Shown here in pieces: positions 1 through 6,460 of a stretch of 7,789 bases of DNA. The notes beneath the pieces are model-generated. The model saw nothing but the letters and a program-made list of their open reading frames with translations. It searched no databases and was not told the DNA's origin. A program made the translations under genes and the position numbers. Numbering within the stretch: position 1 is the first letter of the stretch; every line of letters starts with the position of its first letter. Origin of the DNA: JAXDBM01 sp964460245 (GTDB lineage Bacteria; Desulfobacterota; Syntrophia; Syntrophales; Fen-1087); the NCBI GenBank assembly GCA_964460245.1, contig CAYWTL010000096.1, forward strand, positions 1-7,789, in the 5' to 3' direction.

Positions 1-558
1 GAAGGGCTGCCGGGCGCGGGTGCAGCTCAGGTAGTCGAACCGGTATTCCTTCAGGATCTCCAGCGCCCGGTCGTCGATCATCCAGGCCGGCGCCCCGAAT
101 GCCGTGGGCGCGCGGCCCGTCAGTTCGTTGAACCCGCGCATCCCCTTTTCGAACCACGCGCGCATCCATTCCTCGGACCGCCCCGGCAGGCCGTCCTGCC
201 AGCGCCGGTGGTCCCAGGCGTGGAACTGGACTTCGTGCCCGCCGTCCATGATTTTCCGGACGGTTTCCGGAAAGGACAGGGCGATCATGGGCGAGGGGAG
301 GAGGGTCCCGTAAAGGGCCGTGCGCAGGCCGTAGAGGCCGGCGGCGTTCGTGCGGATCATCTTTTTCAGGAAGCGGGGATTCCGGATGAGCTGGAGAACC
401 GCAAGGCCGGATGCGTCGGGCCCGATGCTGAGGAAGAAGGCGCCCCGAATGCCGTTGTCTTCCAGGATGTCGAGAAGGCGGGGCACGCCGCGCTTCATCC
501 CCGCGTAAGTGTCCACATCGATTTTCAGGCCCAATACTCTGTCCGCATCAGAGGGCAC
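1..558 (-). CDS. arnD: ArnD, 4-deoxy-4-formamido-L-arabinose-undecaprenyl-phosphate deformylase (partial, 3' end outside window)
   Basis: Polysaccharide-deacetylase (NodB-like) enzyme that removes the formyl group from undecaprenyl-phosphate-L-Ara4FN at the inner membrane, making the donor substrate for ArnT. I translated 186 codons, all open to the window edge; E. coli ArnD is about 296 residues, so roughly the last 110 are missing. Near the N-terminus is KIDVDT (residues 12-17), carrying the metal-binding Asp of the family. HAWDH (113-117) supplies the two metal-ligand histidines, and FGAPAW (154-159) follows. MIRTNAAGLYG (67-77) closely matches the E. coli protein. The start is GTG at 558, preceded by AAGGAG (566-571) with 7-nt spacing. 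The nearby ATG at 548 is in another frame and stops after seven codons. The gene overlaps the dehydrogenase gene by 11 nt and is the last arn gene visible. Identification is firm; the stop is not visible. Confidence 0.93.
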   Translation of the reverse strand, partial: MPSDADRVLGLKIDVDTYAGMKRGVPRLLDILEDNGIRGAFFLSIGPDASGLAVLQLIRNPRFLKKMIRTNAAGLYGLRTALYGTLLPSPMIALSFPETVRKIMDGGHEVQFHAWDHRRWQDGLPGRSEEWMRAWFEKGMRGFNELTGRAPTAFGAPAWMIDDRALEILKEYRFDYLSCTRARQPF

Positions 559-1576
559 CCTTGTTCTCCTTCAGGAAAGAGTGTAGCGTCATCCGCAGGG
601 CGTCCTCGAGGCTGACTTTCGGTTCCCAGCCGAGGAGCGTCCGGGCCTTCGTGATGTCCGGCTTCCGCGAGTAGATGTCCTGGTAGCCCTTTCCGTAGTA
701 CACGTCGGCGGACGTCTCGACGATCTCCGAGTATTCCCCGTCATGACCATGCTCCGGATGCTCCAGGAAGAGCCGCTTGAGGATGTCGGCCAGTTCCCGC
801 ACGGAGCACTCGTTGCGCGGGTTTCCGATGTTGATGATCTCGTTCGTGCAGGCGCCGTTTTCGTTTTCGAGGATCCGCATCAGCGCTTCGATGCCGTCGT
901 CCACGTAGGTGAAGCAACGCTTCTGATGGCCGCCGTCGACCAGCGTGATGGGGCGCCGCATCATCATCTCCGCGATGAACTGGGTGACCACCCGGGAGCT
1001 TCCCTCCTTCGCCGCGTAGAGCGAATCCAGCCGGGGGCCGATCCAGTTGAAGGGCCGGAAGAGGGTGAATTCGATGTGGCCCCGCGTACCGTAGGCGTAG
1101 ATCACGCGGTCCAGGAGCTGCTTGCAGCAGGAGTAAATCCACCGCTCCTTCCGGATCGGCCCGACCACGAGGAAGCTTTCATCCTCCCGGAACGCCTCGT
1201 CCCGGCAGTCCCCGTAGACTTCCGACGTGGACGGGAAGACCACCCGCCTGCGGTACTTCACACACTGCTTGATGATGTCGAGGTTCATCTCGAAGTCGAG
1301 CTGGTAGACACCGATGGGGTCCTCGACGTACAGCTTGGGCGTGGCGATGGCCACCAGCGGCAGGACGACATCGCATTTCTTGATATGGTACTCGATCCAT
1401 TCCTTGTTGATCGAGATGTCGCCCTCCAGGAAGTGAAAGCGCGGGTTCTTCGCATCTTCGCCCAGGCGGTCGTCTCCGAGGTCCATACCGTAGATGTCCC
1501 AGTCCTTGCTCGCCAGTATGGCATGGGTCAGGTGGTGGCCGATGAACCCGTTGACCCCGAGTATCAATACCTTCAT
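548..1576 (-). CDS. arnA: UDP-glucuronate decarboxylating dehydrogenase (ArnA C-terminal-domain homologue, stand-alone)
   Basis: NAD-dependent short-chain dehydrogenase/reductase of 342 residues that oxidises UDP-glucuronate at C4 and decarboxylates it to UDP-Ara4O, the first committed step of L-Ara4N synthesis in the cytoplasm. It matches the C-terminal half of E. coli ArnA over its whole length. The Rossmann motif GVNGFIG is at 7-13. S118-E119 within PSTSEVYG and the Y148xxxK152 pair match the known active-site Ser, Glu, Tyr and Lys. FRPFNWIGPRLD (173-184) and YYGKGYQD (293-300) are ArnA signatures, and R304 aligns with the catalytic Arg near the end of that domain. The ATG at 1576 overlaps the upstream formyltransferase stop (ATGA). 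Its Shine-Dalgarno-like AAAGGG is 11 nt away, so translational coupling is likely. In enterics this domain is fused to the formyltransferase; here it is a separate gene. Confidence 0.95.
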   Translation of the reverse strand: MKVLILGVNGFIGHHLTHAILASKDWDIYGMDLGDDRLGEDAKNPRFHFLEGDISINKEWIEYHIKKCDVVLPLVAIATPKLYVEDPIGVYQLDFEMNLDIIKQCVKYRRRVVFPSTSEVYGDCRDEAFREDESFLVVGPIRKERWIYSCCKQLLDRVIYAYGTRGHIEFTLFRPFNWIGPRLDSLYAAKEGSSRVVTQFIAEMMMRRPITLVDGGHQKRCFTYVDDGIEALMRILENENGACTNEIINIGNPRNECSVRELADILKRLFLEHPEHGHDGEYSEIVETSADVYYGKGYQDIYSRKPDITKARTLLGWEPKVSLEDALRMTLHSFLKENKGAL

Positions 1577-2496
1577 GTCAAGATCATCCCTTTCTTATTC
1601 CTGAAAAATTTAAGCATTTGATCGTTTTTCATTCTGGACCCGGCGGTTTCGACGTCGGCCAGCCGAATGCGTCCCGCGCCCGTTCCGATGTAGACGCAAC
1701 GATTTTCAATCCCGATCCCCCCCGGCGGCAGGCCGGGAAGGCCACCGTTCTCCGGAACGGCCCACCAGACCATGATTTTTCTTCCATCGGGCAGAAAGGC
1801 AAACGCCCCCGGGTACGGGTCCGTCACAGCCCGGACGAGGTTGTAGATTTGCACGGCCGGCCGGTTCCAGTCGATCCGCCCATCCTCCGGCCTGCGGCCG
1901 CCGAAGTAGCTTCCCTGCGAAAGGTCCTGGGGAATCCGCGGCGCCCGGCCGGCCCGGATCAGGGGCAGGATTTCCGCGAGCAGCTCCCGGGCGGCGTTGC
2001 AGAGCTTGCCGTACAGGGACCGGGCCGTGTCGCCAAAGTCGATGTCCACGGACCTCTGGCCGACGATGTCGCCGGCGTCCGGCTTCTCGACCATATGGTG
2101 GAGCGTTACCCCCGTCCGCTTCTCGCCGTTCACGAGGACCCAGTTCACCGGGGCCCTTCCCCGGTAGGCGGGCAGCAGCGAGCCGTGCAGGTTGAAGGCT
2201 CCACGCGGCGCCGCATCCAGTATCCCGCGGCAGAGCATGCTCCGGTAGTAGAAGGAGAAGATTGCCTCCGGCGCGAACCCGGAGATCCTTGCGACCCACT
2301 GCGGCGCGTTGATGCGCTCCGGGCAGAACACCCCGATGTCGTTTCTTTTCGCCCAGGCGCTTACCGAGCCGAACCAGCAGTTCTCCGACGGGTCGTCCTC
2401 GTGGGAGAAGACCGCCGCGATGTCGTATCCGGCCTCTTTCAGGGCTTCCAGGCCGGCGATGCCCATGTCGTGGTATGCGAAGACGATGGCCCTCAC
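1573..2496 (-). CDS. arnA: UDP-L-Ara4N formyltransferase (ArnA N-terminal-domain homologue, stand-alone)
   Basis: Cytoplasmic formyltransferase of 307 residues that uses 10-formyl-tetrahydrofolate to N-formylate UDP-L-Ara4N, which drives the pathway forward before transfer to lipid. It aligns with the N-terminal half of E. coli ArnA from the first residues (AIVFAYHDMG, 3-12). FNLHGSLLP (101-109) carries N102 and H104, and D140 lies in KPDAGDIV; these match the catalytic Asn102, His104 and Asp140 of E. coli ArnA with the same numbering. VRAVTDPYPGAF (221-232) belongs to the C-terminal OB-like part of the domain. The start is GTG at 2496, overlapping the arnC stop (GTGA), with GAGGA at 2503-2507 and 6-nt spacing. 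The frame stays open upstream to about 2985, but that stretch is a shadow of arnC and the homology begins at the GTG. The protein ends where the interdomain linker of fused ArnA would be. Confidence 0.94.
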   Translation of the reverse strand: MRAIVFAYHDMGIAGLEALKEAGYDIAAVFSHEDDPSENCWFGSVSAWAKRNDIGVFCPERINAPQWVARISGFAPEAIFSFYYRSMLCRGILDAAPRGAFNLHGSLLPAYRGRAPVNWVLVNGEKRTGVTLHHMVEKPDAGDIVGQRSVDIDFGDTARSLYGKLCNAARELLAEILPLIRAGRAPRIPQDLSQGSYFGGRRPEDGRIDWNRPAVQIYNLVRAVTDPYPGAFAFLPDGRKIMVWWAVPENGGLPGLPPGGIGIENRCVYIGTGAGRIRLADVETAGSRMKNDQMLKFFRNKKGMILT

Positions 2497-3452
2497 GACG
2501 CGTCCTCGGCTGTGTCCGACGAATGGATCTTCTCGATCACATACTCCGGCCGCTTCCGCACCTCCCGGTAGATCCGGTTGATGTACTCTCCCAGGATGCC
2601 GAAGGCGAAGAACTGCAGGCCGACGAAGACGAACAGGACGGCGAAGAGCGTGAAGACGCCCTGCGCGGCCCAGAGGGCGCCATAGGCCAATCGGGCGACG
2701 ACGAGAAAGATGCCGAAGAACACGCCGAGGAGTGCCATGCCGATGCCGCCGTACAGGAGCAGCTTCATGGGGAGGTCGGAAAAGGACGAGACGAGGTCGA
2801 ACTGCAGGTTGATCAGCTTGCGGAACGGGTAGCTCGTCCGCCCGCCGTGCCGCTCCTCGTGGGCGACCTCGATCTCGGTCACCCGCTTGCCGAAATAGGT
2901 GGCCAGCGCCGGGATGAACGTGGCATGTTCGTGGCAGGCGGCCATCCGCTCGACCACGGGGCGCCGGTAGGCCCTGAGCATGCATCCCCAGTCGCTCATC
3001 GCCACTTTCGTGATCCTTCGTGTGACGACGTTGACCAGCTTCGACGGGAGTATCCGGAGCAGCGAGTCCTGCCGGTTTTTCCGGACCGTGCCGACGACGT
3101 CGTAGCCGCCCTCCTCCATCGCTTTCACCAGACGGGGGATCTCCTCCGGAGGGTTCTGCAGGTCCGCATCCATCGTGACTACGATCTCGCCCCGGACGAT
3201 GGACAGCCCCGCCAGGATGGCTGCGTGCTGCCCGTAGTTCCGCACCAGTTCGACGACCCTCACTTCGGGGTGCGCCGTGAAGCTTTTGAGAAGGGAAAGG
3301 GAGCCGTCCCGGCTGCCGTCGTCGACCAGGACGATCTCGTAGGGCCGGCCCATGCCCTGCATGACCGGCCGGGTGCGCTCCATCAGCCTGTGCAGGTTCT
3401 CCTCCTCGTTGTAGACGGGAATGACCAGGGAAACCATGGATGGCGTCGTCAT
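2493..3452 (-). CDS. arnC: ArnC, undecaprenyl-phosphate 4-deoxy-4-formamido-L-arabinose transferase
   Basis: GT2-family membrane glycosyltransferase of 319 residues (E. coli ArnC is 322) that transfers Ara4FN from UDP to undecaprenyl phosphate on the cytoplasmic face of the inner membrane. The GT-A domain shows VIPVYNEEENL (10-20), DDGS (44-47), RNYGQH (71-76) and DADLQNPPEEIPRL (95-108, with the DxD metal/UDP motif). GTVRKNRQDS (121-130) and GCMLRAYRR (156-164) are strongly ArnC-like. Two C-terminal membrane segments are at about 233-255 and 266-290, followed by GEYINRIYREVR (288-299). The ATG at 3452 overlaps the arnB stop (ATGA) and has GAGGAG at 3459-3464 with 6-nt spacing. An alternative start at Met6 is possible but lacks this site. 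The closest alternatives are other polyisoprenyl-phosphate GT2 enzymes such as GtrB or DPMS types; the arn context and motifs settle the call. Confidence 0.95.
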   Translation of the reverse strand: MTTPSMVSLVIPVYNEEENLHRLMERTRPVMQGMGRPYEIVLVDDGSRDGSLSLLKSFTAHPEVRVVELVRNYGQHAAILAGLSIVRGEIVVTMDADLQNPPEEIPRLVKAMEEGGYDVVGTVRKNRQDSLLRILPSKLVNVVTRRITKVAMSDWGCMLRAYRRPVVERMAACHEHATFIPALATYFGKRVTEIEVAHEERHGGRTSYPFRKLINLQFDLVSSFSDLPMKLLLYGGIGMALLGVFFGIFLVVARLAYGALWAAQGVFTLFAVLFVFVGLQFFAFGILGEYINRIYREVRKRPEYVIEKIHSSDTAEDAS

Positions 3453-4654
3453 GAACCGCTCCTCATACCGCTGCCGGACGCGGGCTTCGGCGTTCGATTC
3501 GAAGGCGGATGACCCAGGATCTCCCGAATCGCATCGCAGACGTACTGCACATCCTCATTGCTCATGTCCGGGAACAGGGGCAGAGAGATGATGCGCTCGG
3601 CGGCACGCTCTGTCTTCGGAAGCGTTCCCGCGCCCGTACCGAACCGCTCCCGCACATGGCTCAGCAGGTGGCAGGCGGGAAAGTGAAGGCCGAAGCCGAT
3701 GTTGTATCGGGAGAGCGCCGCCATGAAAGCGCCGCGCCCCATCGCCGTCACCTTGACGATGAACAGGTGCCAGGCGTGGACGTGGCCGTATTCCGGGACG
3801 CCCGGCAGCTCGATGCCCGCGACGCCCTTCAGTCCCTCCAGGTACAGCCCGGCAATCTCGGCCCGGCGGCGGTTGATTTCCTCCAGCCGAGAAAGCTGCG
3901 CGAGGCCGAGGGCGGCCTGCATGTCCGTGAGGTTGTACTTGAAGCCCGGCCGGCGGATATCGTATTCCGGGTTCCCCCCTTTCCCGTAGCGCTTCCAGGC
4001 ATCCCGCTCGATGCCGTGGAACCTCAACAGGCGAAGTTTCTTCTCCATCTCCTCGTCGCTGTGCGTGATCATGCCGCCCTCGCCGCAGGTGATGTTCTTG
4101 ATCGGGTGAAAGGAGAAGATCGCGGTGTGCCCGAATCCTCCCGCATGCGTTCCCCTGCAGTAAGTCCCGACGGCGTGCGCGGCGTCCTCGATCACGGGGA
4201 TGCCATGGCGCCCCGCGACCTCCAGGATGCGGTCCATGTCGGCCGGCGCTCCGGCAAAATGGACGGGAATGACAGCCCGGGTCCGGGGGGTGATCTTCCC
4301 CTCCAGCAGGTCCGCGTCCAGGTTCAGGGTGTCGTAGCGGACATCGACGAAGACCGGCCGGGCGCCCAGCATCATGATCATGTTCACGGTCGAGGCGAAG
4401 GTCATAGAGGGGGTGACGACCTCGTCCCCCTCGCCGATGCCCAGGGCGAGCAGGACAAGGTGCATGCCCGCCGTGGCGGAACTCAGCGAGACCGCGTGGG
4501 TGGACCCGGTCAGTTCGCGGAACTTTTCCTCGAAGGCCTGGCACAGCGGTCCGGTCGTGATCCATCCGGACTTCAGGCACCGGACGACCTCCTCGATCTC
4601 GGCGCTGCCGATGGACGGTCTGGAGAAAGGCAGAAATTCTTCCCGGTTGTTCAT
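3449..4654 (-). CDS. arnB: ArnB, UDP-4-amino-4-deoxy-L-arabinose aminotransferase
   Basis: PLP-dependent sugar aminotransferase (DegT/DnrJ/EryC1 family) of 401 residues that converts UDP-Ara4O to UDP-L-Ara4N, probably with glutamate as amino donor, in the cytoplasm. LPFSRPSIG (8-16) and SGWITTGP (29-36) are typical N-terminal signatures. IEDAAHA (155-161) holds the Asp that contacts the PLP ring nitrogen. SFHPIKNITCGEGG (181-194) holds the Schiff-base lysine K186, equivalent to K188 of Salmonella ArnB. LPLFPDMS (358-365) is near the C-terminus. The last 20 or so residues (382-401) form a Pro/Ser/Gly-rich tail beyond the conserved domain, so the protein is slightly longer than the roughly 380-residue enteric form. 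The ATG at 4654 overlaps the arnT stop (ATGA). No strong Shine-Dalgarno is visible at normal spacing, so coupling to arnT translation is likely. Confidence 0.94.
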   Translation of the reverse strand: MNNREEFLPFSRPSIGSAEIEEVVRCLKSGWITTGPLCQAFEEKFRELTGSTHAVSLSSATAGMHLVLLALGIGEGDEVVTPSMTFASTVNMIMMLGARPVFVDVRYDTLNLDADLLEGKITPRTRAVIPVHFAGAPADMDRILEVAGRHGIPVIEDAAHAVGTYCRGTHAGGFGHTAIFSFHPIKNITCGEGGMITHSDEEMEKKLRLLRFHGIERDAWKRYGKGGNPEYDIRRPGFKYNLTDMQAALGLAQLSRLEEINRRRAEIAGLYLEGLKGVAGIELPGVPEYGHVHAWHLFIVKVTAMGRGAFMAALSRYNIGFGLHFPACHLLSHVRERFGTGAGTLPKTERAAERIISLPLFPDMSNEDVQYVCDAIREILGHPPSNRTPKPASGSGMRSGS

Positions 4655-6279
4655 GCCCCGCCGGCGCCCCCTTTCAGGTGCAGAAGATAGTAATACCCAT
4701 TATTCCACAGTACACGCTGAACGGGAAACTCTTTTTTCAGCCTTTTGATGTTCTTGTATTTGGCGGCGCAGTACATTTCACCCTCCTCGCGAAGCCGCGC
4801 CCGAAAAGTATCATAACCGAGAAAATAATGGTTTTTTTCTTCAGGGGTCAGCTTCTCCACGCCCGGCCTCAGCTCGCCGATATCCTCGACGACCGGGGTC
4901 CGGGCTCGGCCGTAGAAGTCGATGCCGTAGAGCGACATGCCGTACTGGTACACTTCGCGTCCGGCGGGCACGTGCTCTCGAATGGCTGCGACGACCGGTT
5001 GCGCCGTCTTGTAGGGCGTCAGAAAATGCGACAGGGGAAATGCCAGCGATGCCAGGAACAGGAAGGTGAGCGCGAAGGCGGCCGGGAACCAGCCGAAGTT
5101 CCGGTACCTCCGGATGATGGGCAGAAAGAGAATCAGGGCCTGCATGCAGACGGGGAAGACGATCCAGGGCCACCATTCCCGAAGCGGTACGCCGCGCTCC
5201 GGGAGGAAGGGCGGTATGAGGAGCACGGCCGTGAACAGGACCGACGACAGGATCACGGGCAGGTCGGAGATGCCCGATGTCGCGGGACCCGCATCGGGCC
5301 GTCCGGCCTCGTCGTCATGGACCCGGAAGATGTGCCCCATGAATACCGCCAGCGGCAGGAAAACCGGGGCGATGTAAGGGACCAGCTTGGATGACGAGAC
5401 CGAGAAGAAGAGGAAAACGAAACCCGCCCATGCCAGCAGGAAAACCGTCTCATCCCGCCCGAACAGGGAGGCGATCTTCGCCTTGCAAGCTTTCAGGGCC
5501 TTCAGGAGAAAAAAGCTCCAGGGCATCGCGCCGGCGATGAGGACGGGGATGAAAAAGTAAAAGGGCTCGTGCTTCCCGTGCCCGGAGGTCGCGTACCGAA
5601 GGAAGTGCTCCTGGACGAAGAAGAACCACAGGAAGTCCGGGTTCGCCCTCTGGACCAGGACCAGCCAGGGGCCGGCCACGGCGAAAAAGGCGGCGATCCC
5701 GACGGGCGAGACGATTTTCGGCAGATCCCGCCACCTGCGGGATATGGAAAGCCAGAGCGCCAGGATGGCCAGCGGAAAGACGACGCCGATCAGGCCCTTG
5801 GCTAGGAAGGCGAAGGCGGAGAAGAGATAGAAGAGGTAAAGCTGCGTCCTCCCCACGGCGCTGCCGGAAAAATGCCGGTACCCGCACCACAGGGCGGCCG
5901 AGACGAAAAAGGCGAGCGGTACGTCCAGGATGTTCATCCTTCCCAGGATGAAGTGAAACAGGGATGTTGCCAGCACGGCGGCCGCGTAGAGCCCGGTTTT
6001 CGCGCCGTGGAAATGCGAGCCCATCGAGTAGACCAGCAGGACGCAACCCCAGGCGCAGAGCGCCGCGAACAGCCGGGCAGAGAACTCGTTCTCGCCGAAG
6101 GTCCTGAAGGCCAGCGCCGTCGCCCAGTAGCACAGCGGCGGCTTCTCGAGGTAGACGGTCCCCTTCAGGCGGGGCGTGACGTAATCCCCGGTTGCATTCA
6201 TGGCGCTCGGGATCGCGCTGTAGCGGGCCTCGTCCGGCTCCGTGAGGGGCATGACCGTCAGAAGGGACAGAAAAATCAT
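4651..6279 (-). CDS. arnT: ArnT-like lipid A L-Ara4N transferase (GT83/PMT-type membrane glycosyltransferase)
   Basis: Polytopic inner-membrane glycosyltransferase that moves L-Ara4N from undecaprenyl phosphate to lipid A phosphates on the periplasmic side. From the ATG at 6279 it is 542 residues (E. coli ArnT is 550). EPDEARY (14-20) matches the first periplasmic-loop motif of ArnT with its acidic catalytic candidate, and YLEKPPLCYW (43-52) matches the family EKP motif. About eleven further membrane segments occupy roughly 69-417, followed by a soluble C-terminal region of about 120 residues. From this ATG only 12 hydrophobic residues precede EPDE, too short for a first membrane helix, and no ribosome binding site precedes it. 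The frame stays open upstream, and an ATC at 6309 with AAGGA 7 nt before it would give a full helix (552 residues). The gene opens the arn operon. Sequence divergence from enteric ArnT leaves the exact acceptor less certain than the family. Confidence 0.88.
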   Translation of the reverse strand: MIFLSLLTVMPLTEPDEARYSAIPSAMNATGDYVTPRLKGTVYLEKPPLCYWATALAFRTFGENEFSARLFAALCAWGCVLLVYSMGSHFHGAKTGLYAAAVLATSLFHFILGRMNILDVPLAFFVSAALWCGYRHFSGSAVGRTQLYLFYLFSAFAFLAKGLIGVVFPLAILALWLSISRRWRDLPKIVSPVGIAAFFAVAGPWLVLVQRANPDFLWFFFVQEHFLRYATSGHGKHEPFYFFIPVLIAGAMPWSFFLLKALKACKAKIASLFGRDETVFLLAWAGFVFLFFSVSSSKLVPYIAPVFLPLAVFMGHIFRVHDDEAGRPDAGPATSGISDLPVILSSVLFTAVLLIPPFLPERGVPLREWWPWIVFPVCMQALILFLPIIRRYRNFGWFPAAFALTFLFLASLAFPLSHFLTPYKTAQPVVAAIREHVPAGREVYQYGMSLYGIDFYGRARTPVVEDIGELRPGVEKLTPEEKNHYFLGYDTFRARLREEGEMYCAAKYKNIKRLKKEFPVQRVLWNNGYYYLLHLKGGAGGA

Positions 6280-6316
6280 GAAAGCGACGATGAAGTGAAC
6301 GGGCTTGATGGGAATA

Positions 6317-6325
6317 TCCTTTTTT
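6317..6325 (-). promoter_or_regulatory. Shine-Dalgarno-like site that bears on the arnT start
   Basis: On the minus strand this reads AAAAAAGGA and is the only good ribosome-binding match between the promoter and arnT. It lies 7 nt before an in-frame ATC (6307-6309) but 37 nt before the first ATG (6277-6279). No ATG, GTG or TTG occurs in the arnT frame between the upstream stop (6358-6360) and 6279. The site is directly visible; its use with a near-cognate start is inference. Confidence 0.5.
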
Positions 6326-6333
6326 GTCGGGGA

Positions 6334-6361
6334 ATTATCGGAAGAAGGGGGGCTGTGTCAA
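6334..6361 (-). promoter_or_regulatory. Predicted sigma70-type promoter of the arn operon
   Basis: The minus strand carries TTGACA (6356-6361, perfect -35) and GATAAT (6334-6339, five of six for -10) separated by 16 nt. Transcription would begin near 6327. That gives a leader of about 18 nt to the ATC candidate or about 48 nt to the ATG of arnT. It is the best promoter match I see in the window and sits where the overlapping arn operon needs one. It also means the operon need not depend on read-through from the upstream hydrolase gene. I see no clear PmrA- or PhoP-type box beside it. Confidence 0.62.
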
Positions 6362-6375
6362 TGGATATTTGGAAA

Positions 6376-6460
6376 CTGCGACCGAGTGTGGTCGGAATAA
6401 GAAGGATTGTGCTGCCCCGTCGCTGATGATTGCGGCCGGAACAGGATTATTCGGTCGCAG
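6376..6460. repeat. 10-bp perfect inverted repeat flanking the hydrolase 3' end
   Basis: CTGCGACCGA at 6376-6385 is exactly complementary to TCGGTCGCAG at 6451-6460, with 65 nt between. The right arm covers the last codons of the hydrolase gene; the left arm lies between that gene and the arn promoter. The left arm can also form a local 5-bp hairpin (6379-6383 with 6390-6394). The right arm can form an imperfect one (6431-6438 with 6452-6459, one mismatch on the minus-strand RNA). No proper U-tract follows, so this is not a standard intrinsic terminator. It could be mRNA 3'-end structure or an operator pair upstream of the promoter. Confidence 0.4.

Noticed and set aside
743..1621. Plus-strand open frame (292 codons) antisense to the dehydrogenase gene
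   Set aside because: Shadow frame opposite a gene with an intact active site; no domain or ribosome site supports it.
2497..2985. N-terminal extension of the formyltransferase to an ATG at 2985
   Set aside because: The added residues are an out-of-frame reading of arnC. Homology to ArnA begins exactly at the GTG at 2496, which has its own GAGGA site.
2475..3512. Plus-strand open frame (345 codons) antisense to arnC
   Set aside because: Shadow of arnC. Low-complexity acidic composition and no family resemblance.
3509..4690. Long plus-strand open frame (393 codons) antisense to arnB
   Set aside because: It lies opposite a gene with complete ArnB motifs and is rich in Arg, Gly, Pro, Asp and Val in the way GC-rich antisense shadows are. 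No recognisable domain.
6431..6459. Intrinsic terminator at the end of the hydrolase gene
   Set aside because: The 8-bp stem has an A-C mismatch on the transcribed strand and a loop of about 13 nt, and no U-tract follows.
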